Below the pieces are notes generated by a model that did no database searches, had not been told where the DNA came from, and saw only the letters and a list, made by a program, of their open reading frames with translations. From assembly GCF_014083865.1 (NCBI RefSeq), contig NZ_JACEFA010000004.1, positions 124,001-188,000 on the forward strand: a stretch of 64,000 nucleotides of DNA, in the 5' to 3' direction. This document shows, piece after piece, positions 47,491-57,938 of the stretch. The position numbers and the translations under genes are program-made. The number at the start of each line of letters is the position of its first letter. The stretch's first letter is position 1. The stretch is from Paraliobacillus salinarum (GTDB lineage: Bacteria; Bacillota; Bacilli; Bacillales; Amphibacillaceae).

Positions 47491-48402
47491 GTGAATGCAC
47501 ATTCACACATAAACGATTTGAAAAGTGATCGAATATTTAAGTTTTTCAACTATTCATTTCTAACATTAGCCTTGTCGATTGTTCTCTATCCATTAATTTA
47601 TATCATTAGTGCATCAATCAGTAGTCCAACAGCCGTTAACTCCGGTGAGATGTGGCTATTTCCTAAGGATATTACGTTTGAAGGCTACAAGTTGATTTTC
47701 GAAAATGATGCGATTTGGCGTGGGTATCTAAATACAATTATGTACACTGCACTAGGAACATCTATTAACCTGGCTGTAACACTTCCTGCTGCATATGTGT
47801 TAGGAAGAAAGGACTTTGTTGGGCGAAACTTTTTTACAGGTATGTTTGTATTAACCATGTTCTTTCAAGGTGGATTAATCCCTACTTATCTAGTTGTAAA
47901 AAATCTAGGCTTAATTGATACGATTTGGGCAATGGTACTTCCTAACGCGGCAGCAATCTGGAACATTGTTATCGCTCGTGTATTCTTCCAAAGTACCATA
48001 CCAATTGAATTAGAAGAGTCTGCGAAAATTGATGGTTGCTCTAACTTCAAACTATTCTTTAAAATAGTACTTCCTCTTTCTGCTCCAATCATTGCTGTTA
48101 TGGCATTATTTTACGGAGTTGGTCATTGGAATAGTTACTTTAATGCATTAATTTATATATCTGACAGAGCCTTATATCCTTTACAGATGGTGCTTAGAGA
48201 AATACTCGTATTACAAGATATGGCCTCTCAAAGTACCAATGTGACCGGTAGTATGGCGGAAGCAATACACAGTAAGCAACAATTAGCAGCAATCATTAAA
48301 TATGGAGTAATGATTGTTTCTACTTTACCTATTATTATTGTTTATCCATTTTTACAAAAATATTTCGTTCAAGGTGTAATGATAGGTTCTCTAAAAGGTT
48401 AA
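47491..48402 (+). CDS. ABC transporter permease (LplC/YtcP-type)
   Basis: A 303-residue permease with six helices and the EAA-type loop LEESAKIDGCSNFKLFFKIV. The GTG 47491 is preceded by AAAGGAGG at seven bases, 13 bp after the LplB-type gene. It forms the heterodimeric channel of the mannoside importer with that protein. The C-terminal FLQKYFVQGVMIGSLKG is the usual ending of this permease type. Confidence 0.93.
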   Translation: MNAHSHINDLKSDRIFKFFNYSFLTLALSIVLYPLIYIISASISSPTAVNSGEMWLFPKDITFEGYKLIFENDAIWRGYLNTIMYTALGTSINLAVTLPAAYVLGRKDFVGRNFFTGMFVLTMFFQGGLIPTYLVVKNLGLIDTIWAMVLPNAAAIWNIVIARVFFQSTIPIELEESAKIDGCSNFKLFFKIVLPLSAPIIAVMALFYGVGHWNSYFNALIYISDRALYPLQMVLREILVLQDMASQSTNVTGSMAEAIHSKQQLAAIIKYGVMIVSTLPIIIVYPFLQKYFVQGVMIGSLKG

Positions 48403-48492
48403 TCATACACTCGTATTTTAAGGGGGTGATCGAAAATAATCTAACAGTACGATACACTAAAACATTAATGACAAATAGAGAGGGGAAAAAAT

Positions 48493-50094
48493 ATGAAAAG
48501 AATTTTATTATTGTTCATTGTTTTTCTATCTTTTGGAATACTAGTAGCTTGTTCTTCAGATGATGAAGGTGGAGAAAACGATCAAGCTGCTGATGTAGAG
48601 GTAAATAAAGAAGGGTACCCAATTGTTGACGAAAAAATAACACTTTCTATGATTGCACCTGGTAGCGGTCTGGCGGAGTGGGAAGACATGCCTTTCCTTC
48701 AAGAATACTCTGATCGAACAAATGTTTATTTTAATTACAACACACCACCTGTAAATGACTTCCAAACAAATTTAAACCTTGCTTTTGCAAGTGGCGATAT
48801 TGAAGATGTTATTTTCGGTGCTGGTTCTGATAACTTGACTCCTGCCATGGAAGTTGACTATGGCGCACAAGGTATTTTACTTCCATTGGAAGATTTAATT
48901 GACGAATATGCACCAAACTTCAAAAAGCTTTTAGAGGAAAGACCTGATATTGAAAAATCTATTACAGCAGTGGATGGACACATCTATTCTTTACCAATGG
49001 TTAGTGTTGAATATTCATCCAGCTGGAAGACAGGACCACTATGGTACAACGGAGAATGGCTAGATGCTCTAAACGTAGAAGAATTACCTAAAACAACAGA
49101 CGAGTTCTATGATCTTCTTGTTAGATTCCGTGATGAAGATCCAAACGGAAATGGAAAAGCAGACGAAATTCCATTGCTTGATATACAAATGGACAGCTCT
49201 CGTCCTTGGCTTTTAGCTGCTTTTGGAATAAAAGAGTGGGGCATTGAAGAGAATGACGGAAAAGTTAGATACGCTCCAATCCAACCAGAGTATAAAGAGT
49301 ACTTGCAATATATGAATAAATTATATGAGGAAAAGTTACTTGACCCAGAAACTTTCTCACAATCAAGTGAGCAAAAGAAAGCAAAAGGACAAAATAATAG
49401 AATTGGTGTATTTCCAGATTGGTTCTCTTTCTTTACAACAGGTGATTCTCAAGAGGAAGCAATGAATGATCCAATGTTCCATCCGATTACAAATGATCCT
49501 GGCTCTGAACCAGTAGTGCCAATTAAATCTGGTGTTACGAGAGGCGCATTTTCTTTATCAAGTGATAATCCTAATCCCGAAGCTGCAATGCGTTGGGTTG
49601 ATTATTTCTATTCACAAGAAGGCTGGGAAGAACTTAATAAAGGACCTGAAGGCTACACTTGGGAATGGGATGAAGAAAAAGAAACAAAATTACCACTTGA
49701 TCCACCAGAAGGCTTTGAATCATCAGAAGAATATCGAGCAACAATTACACCGGACTATGCAATTACAACACCAACACTAAGAGCTCCAAAGCAATATGAA
49801 GAAATATCTGATTTCGATCAATTCTTAACAGAGGAGACAAATAATAAAATAAAACCATTTGGTGAAGTGCCTTATCCATTAGTTTACTTTACTAATGATG
49901 AGCAAAAAGAAATTAACACGATCGAAGTTGATCTTAAATCCTATGTAGAACAAATGGAAGCTAAATTTATAACTGGCGTAAAACCTATGAGTGATTGGGA
50001 TGAGTATGTAGAAACAATTGAAAAAATGAATGTTGAAAGATATGTAGAACTATACCAAAAAGCTTATGACAGATGGGCTGATTCTGCAGAATAA
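48493..50094 (+). CDS. Oligosaccharide-binding lipoprotein (LplA-type)
   Basis: A 533-residue lipoprotein with signal ending in lipobox LVAC (Cys20), larger than simple sugar-binding proteins as usual for LplA/YtcQ types that hold complex oligosaccharides. GDIEDVIFGAG and NGNGKADEIP (a calcium-loop-like motif common in this family) are visible. The downstream mannosidase genes suggest it captures mannose-containing oligosaccharides. AGGGG precedes ATG 48493. Expression may exceed that of downstream enzymes because a hairpin follows. Confidence 0.94.
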   Translation: MKRILLLFIVFLSFGILVACSSDDEGGENDQAADVEVNKEGYPIVDEKITLSMIAPGSGLAEWEDMPFLQEYSDRTNVYFNYNTPPVNDFQTNLNLAFASGDIEDVIFGAGSDNLTPAMEVDYGAQGILLPLEDLIDEYAPNFKKLLEERPDIEKSITAVDGHIYSLPMVSVEYSSSWKTGPLWYNGEWLDALNVEELPKTTDEFYDLLVRFRDEDPNGNGKADEIPLLDIQMDSSRPWLLAAFGIKEWGIEENDGKVRYAPIQPEYKEYLQYMNKLYEEKLLDPETFSQSSEQKKAKGQNNRIGVFPDWFSFFTTGDSQEEAMNDPMFHPITNDPGSEPVVPIKSGVTRGAFSLSSDNPNPEAAMRWVDYFYSQEGWEELNKGPEGYTWEWDEEKETKLPLDPPEGFESSEEYRATITPDYAITTPTLRAPKQYEEISDFDQFLTEETNNKIKPFGEVPYPLVYFTNDEQKEINTIEVDLKSYVEQMEAKFITGVKPMSDWDEYVETIEKMNVERYVELYQKAYDRWADSAE

Positions 50095-50099
50095 CTAAC

Positions 50100-50129
50100 A
50101 AGGCTTGTATACTTTTGTATACGAGCCTT
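50100..50129 (+). terminator. Intercistronic hairpin after the binding-protein gene
   Basis: AAGGCTTGTATAC pairs with GTATACGAGCCTT (one mismatch) around a four-base loop. It is not followed by a U-tract, so it is more likely an RNA-processing or stabilising hairpin than a full terminator. Confidence 0.6.
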
Positions 50130-50163
50130 AACCATAGAAATCATCTAGGAGGGTACTTTAACC

Positions 50164-53100
50164 GTGTTCTTAACAGAGAAGAAAGTAAACAATAGAATCA
50201 ATGAACTATCTGAATATAGATATCGTGATCGTATGTGTCTAAAGGATTGGCAATTCGTAGTAGATGATGGAGAGATAGGGGCATATCCTTCTTCAAAATC
50301 TACGTCCAATGCTAAAACCGTGAGTATCGGGGAGCACTGGAAAGGAAGAGACCTTTATGCTTGGCTATCTAGTGTAAAGAAAATACCTGAAGAATGGTCT
50401 GGTAAAAAAGTTGTCGGAGTTTTTGATTTTGGTAACACGGGAGGCGGAAATAATTCGGGATTTGAATCACTATTATTCATTAATGGTGAGCCCTTCCAAG
50501 GTGTAGACTCCAACCATAAAGAAGTCTTTCTTAACGCTGAACATATTGGAAGTAGTATAGCATTTGATTTTCGATTATGGTCAGGTATGGAAGGTGGCGG
50601 CGAGCCACAGATTCAAGAGTTCAAATTCAAACGTGCTGACCTAGCATGGCTCGATGAAAAGGTAGATAAGTATTACTTTGATACAAAAACAATTATTGAA
50701 ACTGTTGAAACACTAACAGATGACAAACCGGAGAGACACAAATTACTAACAGCATTAAATCAATCTTTAAATAAGATTAATTGGTTAAACCCTGGTTCTG
50801 ACGCATTCTATGAATCTGTCTATGAAGCAGAAGCATTTTTAACAGAACAAATGGCTACGATAGAAAAAAGTCATGACGTAACCTTCCATTGTATTGGTCA
50901 TACCCATATAGATGTCGCATGGCTTTGGCAATTGAAGCATACAAGAGAAAAATCTGCACGTTCATTTTCTACTGTATTAAGATTGATGGAGCAGTATCCT
51001 GAATATCTCTTCCTGCAAAGTCAGCCTCAATTATATGAATATATTAAAGAAGATTATCCAGACATCTATCAACAAATGAAGAAGCGCATTAAAGAACAGC
51101 GCTGGGAAACAGATGGCGGTATGTGGCTAGAAGCGGATTGTAACATTCCATCAGGAGAATCTCTTGTTCGTCAGCTTTTGCTAGGATCAAATTTTCTGCG
51201 AGAAGAATTTAATAAAGAGACAGAATATCTATGGCTTCCAGATGTGTTTGGTTACAGTTGGGCATTGCCACAAATCTTAAAAAAATCCGGGATTAAAACC
51301 TTTATGACAACAAAGATTAGTTGGAGTCAGTTTAACCGCATGCCACACGATACATTCCATTGGCGCGGTATTGATGGCAGCGAAATTTTAACACATTTTA
51401 TTACAACAACGGAGCCTTGGCCTGAATCTACTTATTACACTTATAACGGATATATCACACCTAAGGTTATACATGATTCGTGGGATGAGTATAAAGACAA
51501 AAATATCAACCAAGATCTTCTTCTATCTTATGGCTATGGTGATGGTGGTGGCGGTGTAAACAGAGAAATGCTTGAAACTATGAAGCGTATTGACGACATG
51601 CCTGGATTACCTTATGCAAAGCCTTCTAGAGCGGATGACTATTTCAAACGCCTACATGAGACGGTTGATAATACGAATGAATATGTTCATACATGGGATG
51701 GCGAGCTATATTTAGAGTTTCATAGAGGAACTTACACTTCACAAGCTTTTATGAAGCGAATGAACAGAAAATTAGAGTTACTATACCGTAATAGTGAGTG
51801 GTTGAATGTAATAGATGGCTTACATGCAAAGTCAGCAGCAAATTATCCAGCAGCTCAACTAACAGCTGGTTGGAAAACGATATTACGCAATCAATTCCAT
51901 GATATTATTCCAGGATCATCAATTAAAGAAGTCTATGAAGATGCTAAACAGGAATATGAAGAAGCTGAACAGATTGGAAATGAAGCATGGAATCTAGCAA
52001 GTTCTCATCTTATTCAAGACGAAACGAATCCTTACGTTTGGACAATTTTCAACTCTGCCCCTTGGAATAGAGACGATCTCATATTTATCGCTGTTGATGA
52101 AGCAGGTCGATTTAAGGATGAGGCAGGTCATGTATTAGAAGCACAATATACTAATGGCGGCTACGATGTAAAGGTAAATAATATCCCATCTATGGGTTAT
52201 GCACCAATATATTTTGAGCCTACTGAAACACCTAGTCAATTAGAGGAGCCTTTTACTATTTATGATAAAGGGATACGTACACCTTACTATGACATTGCGT
52301 GGAATGAGCAAGGACACCTTGTGCAAATATACGATCGCGAACAAAACAGAGAGGTTCTCGCACCGAATAGTCGCGGTAACGTATTACAGATTTTTGAAGA
52401 TAAGCCGCTTATGTTTGACGCTTGGGATATCGATATTTTTTATCAAGAGAAAATGGAAGAAGTAACTGAATTGATGTCCATCGAGTGTGTTGAAAAAGGG
52501 AACTTAAAGACTGTCATTCGATTTAAATGGAAGTATGCATCAACAGTTGTTGAACAAGACATGATCGTATACACAGGAACCCATCGTATTGATTTTAAAA
52601 CGTATGTAGACTGGCAAGAACGTCAACGTTTAATGAAGGTGGCATTCCCTGTTGATATTCGCTCAACAGAAGCAACTTATGATATACAATACGGAAATGT
52701 TAAACGCCCAACACACTGGAATACGAGCTGGGACTATGCGCGATTTGAAACGGTTGGTCACCAGTGGGCTGATTTATCTGAGGGTGGCTATGGCGTAAGC
52801 TTACTAAACGATTGTAAATATGGTTATGACATTAAAGATAATGTAATGCGGTTGTCATTATTAAAATCAGCTACTCACCCAGATCCACTTGCTGATAAAG
52901 GAGAACATCAATTCACCTATTCTCTATTCCCACATGCTGATAGTTGGATTGAAGGTAATACCGTCAAGGAAGCTTGGCATTTAAATAGCCCATTAACATG
53001 TAGCAGTGGCGTGATTGAAGAAAAAGGAAAATCATTATTGCACTGCACGGCTGATCACGTCATGATCGATGCAGTGAAAAAGGCCGAGTACAGTGACGCT

Positions 53101-53292
53101 GTTGTTATCCGTATCCATGAATATGCTGGTAAACGAACAAATGCAAGTCTTTTCGGAGATTGGAAGATAGAGTCATGGAAAGAGTGTGACTTAATGGAAC
53201 GCCCAATCGATGGATCAGAAGGCATTGGTAATATTGATTTCTATATTCAACCATATGAAATTAAAACATTTTTAGTGACCTTTGCAAAATAA
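50164..53292 (+). CDS. Alpha-mannosidase, GH38 (long form)
   Basis: A 1042-residue intracellular enzyme of the GH38 class II type. Residues 1-230 form the N-terminal galactose-binding-like region. Zinc ligands are in GHTHIDVAW (His248, Asp250), the nucleophile is Asp360 in LPDVFGYSW, and a further His579 lies in FHDIIPGS. The C-terminal beta domains follow. It hydrolyses terminal alpha-linked mannose. The start is GTG 50164 with AGGAGGG upstream. A GH38 enzyme of a different subtype and a GH125 enzyme lie directly downstream, so different linkages are probably divided among them. Confidence 0.95.
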   Translation: MFLTEKKVNNRINELSEYRYRDRMCLKDWQFVVDDGEIGAYPSSKSTSNAKTVSIGEHWKGRDLYAWLSSVKKIPEEWSGKKVVGVFDFGNTGGGNNSGFESLLFINGEPFQGVDSNHKEVFLNAEHIGSSIAFDFRLWSGMEGGGEPQIQEFKFKRADLAWLDEKVDKYYFDTKTIIETVETLTDDKPERHKLLTALNQSLNKINWLNPGSDAFYESVYEAEAFLTEQMATIEKSHDVTFHCIGHTHIDVAWLWQLKHTREKSARSFSTVLRLMEQYPEYLFLQSQPQLYEYIKEDYPDIYQQMKKRIKEQRWETDGGMWLEADCNIPSGESLVRQLLLGSNFLREEFNKETEYLWLPDVFGYSWALPQILKKSGIKTFMTTKISWSQFNRMPHDTFHWRGIDGSEILTHFITTTEPWPESTYYTYNGYITPKVIHDSWDEYKDKNINQDLLLSYGYGDGGGGVNREMLETMKRIDDMPGLPYAKPSRADDYFKRLHETVDNTNEYVHTWDGELYLEFHRGTYTSQAFMKRMNRKLELLYRNSEWLNVIDGLHAKSAANYPAAQLTAGWKTILRNQFHDIIPGSSIKEVYEDAKQEYEEAEQIGNEAWNLASSHLIQDETNPYVWTIFNSAPWNRDDLIFIAVDEAGRFKDEAGHVLEAQYTNGGYDVKVNNIPSMGYAPIYFEPTETPSQLEEPFTIYDKGIRTPYYDIAWNEQGHLVQIYDREQNREVLAPNSRGNVLQIFEDKPLMFDAWDIDIFYQEKMEEVTELMSIECVEKGNLKTVIRFKWKYASTVVEQDMIVYTGTHRIDFKTYVDWQERQRLMKVAFPVDIRSTEATYDIQYGNVKRPTHWNTSWDYARFETVGHQWADLSEGGYGVSLLNDCKYGYDIKDNVMRLSLLKSATHPDPLADKGEHQFTYSLFPHADSWIEGNTVKEAWHLNSPLTCSSGVIEEKGKSLLHCTADHVMIDAVKKAEYSDAVVIRIHEYAGKRTNASLFGDWKIESWKECDLMERPIDGSEGIGNIDFYIQPYEIKTFLVTFAK

Positions 53293-53350
53293 ATGTTCGG
53301 ACAACACGATGTAATTAAATAACATGAACGAGGAAAACAAGGAGGTCTCT

Positions 53351-56071
53351 ATGAATAACAAACATATTCATATCATCTCACACACACACTGGGATAGAGA
53401 ATGGTACTTACCTTATGAAAAACATCATATGCAACTAATTGATTTAATGGATACATTACTTGAAACATTGAAGACAACTGCTGGCTATAAGAGCTTTCAT
53501 TTAGATGGTCAGACAATTATTTTAGATGACTATCTACAGGTTCGTCCGGAAAAAAGAGAAGAACTGAAACACTTTATTCAAGAAGGAAAGATACACATCG
53601 GTCCTTGGTATATTTTGCAGGATGAGTTTTTGACTAGTAGCGAATCCAATATTCGCAATCTACAATACGGCATGTTAGATGCTAATAAGTGGGGAAATAT
53701 TTCTAAAATCGGTTATTTCCCCGATTCATTCGGAAATATTGGGCAAGCTCCACAGATCTTGCGTCAAGCCGGAATTAATTGTGCTGTATTTGGTCGAGGA
53801 GTAAAGCCAACTGGTTTTAACAATGAAGTAATCGAGTCTGACATTTACGAATCTCCTTACTCAGAAATGCATTGGCAGTCTCCAGATGGCTCAAAAGTTT
53901 ATGGTATATTGTTTGCGAATTGGTACTGTAATGGAAATGAGATTCCTGTTGAAAAAGAAGCTGCACGAATTTACTGGGAGAACCATATTCAATCATTAGA
54001 AAAGTATGCCGCTTCTTCTCATATGCTTATGATGAACGGATGTGATCATCAGCCAATTCAGACTGATTTAGATAAAGCTATTCAAACAGCTGAAGCGCTA
54101 CACCCTGATATTACATTTACTCATTCTAACTTTAATGATTATGTAAAAAAACTTGTAGATACGCTACCAGAAAACTTAAAAACAGTAAAAGGTGAATTGC
54201 GTAGCCAACAAACTGATGGCTGGGGAACACTTGTTAATACTGCATCAGCACGCAATTATCTTAAGCAAATGAATCGAACGGGTGAAACGCTACTTACTAA
54301 AGTTGCTGAACCGCTGGAAACCTTCGCCTATATACTAGGTAAGCCATACAATCACAAAAAGTTAGAGTATGCGTGGAAGACATTAATGCAAAACCACCCA
54401 CACGATAGCATTTGTGGTTGTAGTGTCGATGAAGTACACCGAAATATGGTAACTCGCTTTGAAGACAGCAAACATGTAACTGAATCAATTATTGATGAAA
54501 GCCTTACAGCTATAACCGAACAAATCAATACCTATGCTTTTAGTGAATGGGGTAAAAATGCACTTCCGTTTGTTGTCTACAATACTACAGGCTATGAACG
54601 AACTGGAACTGTTAGTATGACACTAGATGTAAAACGTGAATATTTTGCTGATGGAGTAAATAAAGAAGCATTAAAATCATTTGAGTTGGGTACGAAAGAA
54701 TTGGTTGATGCTGATGGTACACGTTACCCATTTAATATGGAAGACTTAGGAATACACTTTGGCTATGACTTACCTAAAGATAGATTCCGTCAGCCATACA
54801 TGAGCCGTCGTATAAAACTAACATTTGAAGCAAAACAAATTGCAGCTCTTGGCTACAAATCATTTGCTCTTGTGCCAGCCGATGAAAATACTACTCCTAT
54901 CAATAAGGATACTCTTGTAATTAATAATTCAGAGATGGAAAATGAAAAACTTTATGTACGTATAGCAAAGAATGGATCATTAACCGTTGTCGATAAAGCT
55001 ACTGGAAAAGCGTTTGAGAATCTCTGTATTTATGAAGACACTGGTGATATTGGTAACGAGTATATGTATAAACAGCCCGATAATGAGAAACCGAGAACAA
55101 CAGAGAATCTAGAAGCCGAGATCGAACTAATTGAAAATACAGCTTTTCGAGCAACTTTTAAGATTGTGCATCATTGGGAGATTCCAAAAAGTGCAACCGG
55201 ATTATTAGAACAAGAGCAAAAAGAGTTAGTACAATTTAATGTAAGGAAAGCACAGCGAACAAAAGAAACTATTCCGTTTGTTATCCGAACGCACGTGTCA
55301 TTAGATAAGAATGGCGAAACGATCGAAGTAACAACATCATTTAATAATCAAGCTAAAGATCATCGTTTACGCGTTCTTTTCCCAACAGATATTCAGACTG
55401 ATTCGCATCAAGCTGACTCAATATTTGAAGTAGCCATGCGCCCAAACCATCCATCAGAAGAATGGACAAATCCGGATCAATCACAGCATCAACAAGATTT
55501 TGTGAATGTTAGTAACGCTAATGAAGGATTAACCATTGCCAATTATGGATTAAATGAATATGAACTATTACCAAACGACAAAAATACTATTGCACTTACA
55601 CTACTTCGCTCAGTGGGAGAAATGGGTGATTGGGGATACTTTCCAACTCCAGAAGCACAATGTCTTGGTGATCACACCGTGTCATTTGCTATCATCCCTC
55701 ACAGCGGAGAGGAAACAAAAACGGAGAGCTTCCGTAAAGCGTATCAATATCAGATTCCTTGGTCAACGCAACAAACCAATCTGCATATAGGCGATTTACC
55801 TTCTCAAGGAGCATTTATTGAATGGGATGGGAGTAACATTGCTTTTTCTTCCATTAAAGTATCAGAAACAAGCGAAGATATATTAATGCGTTGGTTTAAC
55901 ATGGCGGATAATCAAGAAGAGTTAACGATTCATACTCCTTGGCCTTATCATACTCTATACAAAAGTAATGTCATCGAAGAACAAGGAGAAACAGTTACAA
56001 ATGGAGATAACAAAGATAGTTGTCTTCCTATTTCAGGTCATGAAATTTTAACGATTGGTATAACAAAATAA
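53351..56071 (+). CDS. Alpha-mannosidase, GH38 (MngB-like short form)
   Basis: A 906-residue GH38 enzyme. Zinc-binding SHTHWDREW (His13, Asp15) begins right at the N-terminus; the nucleophile is Asp125 in YFPDSFGN, and NHPHDSICGCS (His351, Asp352) completes the site. It lacks the N-terminal extension of the first GH38 enzyme. Streptococcal relatives of this subtype are alpha-1,3-mannosidases, and E. coli MngB uses mannosyl-glycerate. Here the GH125 neighbour favours N-glycan or yeast-mannan pieces. AGGAGG is five bases before ATG 53351. Confidence 0.95.
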   Translation: MNNKHIHIISHTHWDREWYLPYEKHHMQLIDLMDTLLETLKTTAGYKSFHLDGQTIILDDYLQVRPEKREELKHFIQEGKIHIGPWYILQDEFLTSSESNIRNLQYGMLDANKWGNISKIGYFPDSFGNIGQAPQILRQAGINCAVFGRGVKPTGFNNEVIESDIYESPYSEMHWQSPDGSKVYGILFANWYCNGNEIPVEKEAARIYWENHIQSLEKYAASSHMLMMNGCDHQPIQTDLDKAIQTAEALHPDITFTHSNFNDYVKKLVDTLPENLKTVKGELRSQQTDGWGTLVNTASARNYLKQMNRTGETLLTKVAEPLETFAYILGKPYNHKKLEYAWKTLMQNHPHDSICGCSVDEVHRNMVTRFEDSKHVTESIIDESLTAITEQINTYAFSEWGKNALPFVVYNTTGYERTGTVSMTLDVKREYFADGVNKEALKSFELGTKELVDADGTRYPFNMEDLGIHFGYDLPKDRFRQPYMSRRIKLTFEAKQIAALGYKSFALVPADENTTPINKDTLVINNSEMENEKLYVRIAKNGSLTVVDKATGKAFENLCIYEDTGDIGNEYMYKQPDNEKPRTTENLEAEIELIENTAFRATFKIVHHWEIPKSATGLLEQEQKELVQFNVRKAQRTKETIPFVIRTHVSLDKNGETIEVTTSFNNQAKDHRLRVLFPTDIQTDSHQADSIFEVAMRPNHPSEEWTNPDQSQHQQDFVNVSNANEGLTIANYGLNEYELLPNDKNTIALTLLRSVGEMGDWGYFPTPEAQCLGDHTVSFAIIPHSGEETKTESFRKAYQYQIPWSTQQTNLHIGDLPSQGAFIEWDGSNIAFSSIKVSETSEDILMRWFNMADNQEELTIHTPWPYHTLYKSNVIEEQGETVTNGDNKDSCLPISGHEILTIGITK

Positions 56072-56080
56072 TTTATGTCT

Positions 56081-56118
56081 AGATAGGCAAAATGCCTCGA
56101 TGCTCGTTTTGCCTGTCT
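56081..56118 (+). terminator. Intercistronic hairpin before the GH125 gene
   Basis: AGATAGGCAAAA pairs with TTTTGCCTGTCT (one G-U) with a 14-base loop; no U-tract follows. Similar position to the hairpin after the binding-protein gene. Confidence 0.55.
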
Positions 56119-56149
56119 GGACTAACCAATAGAAAAGGGGTGATGCATC

Positions 56150-57451
56150 ATGCAAAAATCACTATCTGACTTCAATACATCCTTAACGAACATAATCAAT
56201 CAACATTTTAAAGATGACTTAAAAATCCGTACTATGTTTGAAAATTGTTTCTCGAATACATATGATACTACCTTGCGTCCGCAAGAGGATGGAACAACAT
56301 TTGTTATTACGGGAGATATACCAGCAATGTGGTTAAGAGATTCAGCAGCACAAGTGCGCCCTTATCTTTTATTAGCTGAAAATAGTGAATATATGTCTGA
56401 TTTGATTCATGGTGTCATTCAAAAGCAGCTTAAATATATCATACACGACCCATACGCAAATGCTTTTAATGAAACTGCAAATGGCCAACGCTACCATGAC
56501 GATAAAACAGAGATGACTCCACTTATGTGGGAGCGCAAATATGAAATTGATTCGCTTTGCTATCCAATTCAACTTGCTTACCTATTATGGAAAGCGACAA
56601 ACCGTACGGATCATTTTAATTCGACTTTTGAACAAGCAACTAAAGCAATTATAGAAACCTGGAAAATAGAACAATATCACACCAAAAAATCAAGTTATTA
56701 TTTTTCTAGAGATAGTTGTCCCGCACAAGATACATTATCTCATGATGGTAAAGGTGCTCCTGTTGGTTATACCGGAATGACGTGGTCTGGATTCCGACCT
56801 AGCGATGATGCATGCCAATATGGATACTTAATTCCTTCGAACATGTTCGCAGTTGTTGTACTAAAGTATATTGCAGAAATTGCAACAGAAGTACTTGATG
56901 ATACTGTTCTCGCGCAAGTTGCCATTCAACTTGCGGAAGAAATCGATCAAGGTATTCAGAGGTATGGAAAAGTTGAACATCCTAAGTTTGGAACTATTTA
57001 TGCCTATGAAACTGATGGGCTTGGCAACCACCTTTTAATGGATGACGCTAACGTTCCAAGCTTGTTATCTATTCCTTATTTAGGCTACTGTGATGCGGAT
57101 GATCCTATTTATTTAAATACAAGAAAATTTATTCTAAGTGATTCTAACCCTTATTATTATAGTGGAGAAGTTGCAAGTGGAGTTGGAAGTCCGCACACTC
57201 CTGAAGACTTCATTTGGCATATTGCTCTTTCCATTCAAGGATTAACAGCTACCTCATCAAACGAAAAGGCAGCAATTCTTGAAACATTTAAACGAACAGA
57301 TGCTAAGACGAACTTGATGCACGAAGGATTTCATGTTGATAATCCAGATATATTCACCAGATCTTGGTTTGCTTGGGCTAATTCAATGTTCAGTGAGTTT
57401 GTGTTAGCGCAGTGTGGCCAGTACGTAAAGGGATCACCACTTGCCAAATAA
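56150..57451 (+). CDS. Exo-alpha-1,6-mannosidase, GH125
   Basis: A 433-residue enzyme with the alpha/alpha-barrel signatures of GH125: GDIPAMWLRDSAAQVRPY (residues 55-72), WERKYEIDSLCYPI and GMTWSGFRPSDDACQYGY. GH125 enzymes are inverting exo-alpha-1,6-mannosidases that finish trimming of the N-glycan core after GH38 action. It has no signal peptide. GGGGTG lies seven bases before ATG 56150. It is the last gene of the mannosidase operon; the next gene is on the opposite strand. Confidence 0.95.
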   Translation: MQKSLSDFNTSLTNIINQHFKDDLKIRTMFENCFSNTYDTTLRPQEDGTTFVITGDIPAMWLRDSAAQVRPYLLLAENSEYMSDLIHGVIQKQLKYIIHDPYANAFNETANGQRYHDDKTEMTPLMWERKYEIDSLCYPIQLAYLLWKATNRTDHFNSTFEQATKAIIETWKIEQYHTKKSSYYFSRDSCPAQDTLSHDGKGAPVGYTGMTWSGFRPSDDACQYGYLIPSNMFAVVVLKYIAEIATEVLDDTVLAQVAIQLAEEIDQGIQRYGKVEHPKFGTIYAYETDGLGNHLLMDDANVPSLLSIPYLGYCDADDPIYLNTRKFILSDSNPYYYSGEVASGVGSPHTPEDFIWHIALSIQGLTATSSNEKAAILETFKRTDAKTNLMHEGFHVDNPDIFTRSWFAWANSMFSEFVLAQCGQYVKGSPLAK

Positions 57452-57500
57452 GTTGTATAATATTTTTTCACTCACACACAAGAAGGTTTGAACAGAAAGT

Positions 57501-57758
57501 CTATTCTTTTTGTTCTTGCCTTTTTTTCTTGCGTCTATTAATAATTATTGAGACAAGGTTATTTATACAAAAAAGAGCAATACATATAGAAAACAACATA
57601 TCATACCTCAAAGATTTATTAAAACTTTTTGCTGCTTGTTCTGTTCCTAAACCGTAATTCTCTGAAATATGCATTAACTTCATATAAAAATAAATAGCTC
57701 CAAGAAATAAACTTACTTGTATTATAATGTATATGAATTTAATTAGCTTTTTCTTCAA
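57501..57758 (-). CDS. Small two-helix membrane protein
   Basis: An 85-residue protein with hydrophobic helices at about 5-25 and 52-72 and a lysine/arginine-rich tail RRKKKRQEQKE. No family recognised. The ribosome site GGGAGGAG abuts ATG 57764, whereas TTG 57758 two codons later has ideal spacing, so TTG is preferred. It is convergent to the GH125 gene and divergent from the Lin0512 gene. The frame on the other strand is not coding-like. Confidence 0.6.
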   Translation of the reverse strand: MKKKLIKFIYIIIQVSLFLGAIYFYMKLMHISENYGLGTEQAAKSFNKSLRYDMLFSICIALFCINNLVSIIINRRKKKRQEQKE

Positions 57759-57834
57759 TGTCATCTCCTCCCTTACATTTTTCCAGATATATTCACTAAC
57801 AAAAACAGCTTTATAATCTAATTACACACATGTC

Positions 57835-57848
57835 ATTTCCCGGGAAAT
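57835..57848. promoter_or_regulatory. 14-bp perfect palindrome, possible operator
   Basis: ATTTCCCGGGAAAT with a further half site TCGGGAAAT about 15 bp downstream. It sits between two divergent genes (57758 and 57939), 90 bp before the Lin0512 start. Confidence 0.35.
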
Positions 57849-57938
57849 AAGCATATAAAATGTCGGGAAATTTTAAATCATTATGTAATAATAGTATAAT
57901 ATGAAGCAAAACACCTCAATAAGCGAAGGAGTGTTATA

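Noticed and set aside
57412-57657. Plus-strand frame overlapping the end of GH125
   Set aside because: No ribosome site, unlike-protein composition, and the opposite strand has a better-supported small membrane protein gene.
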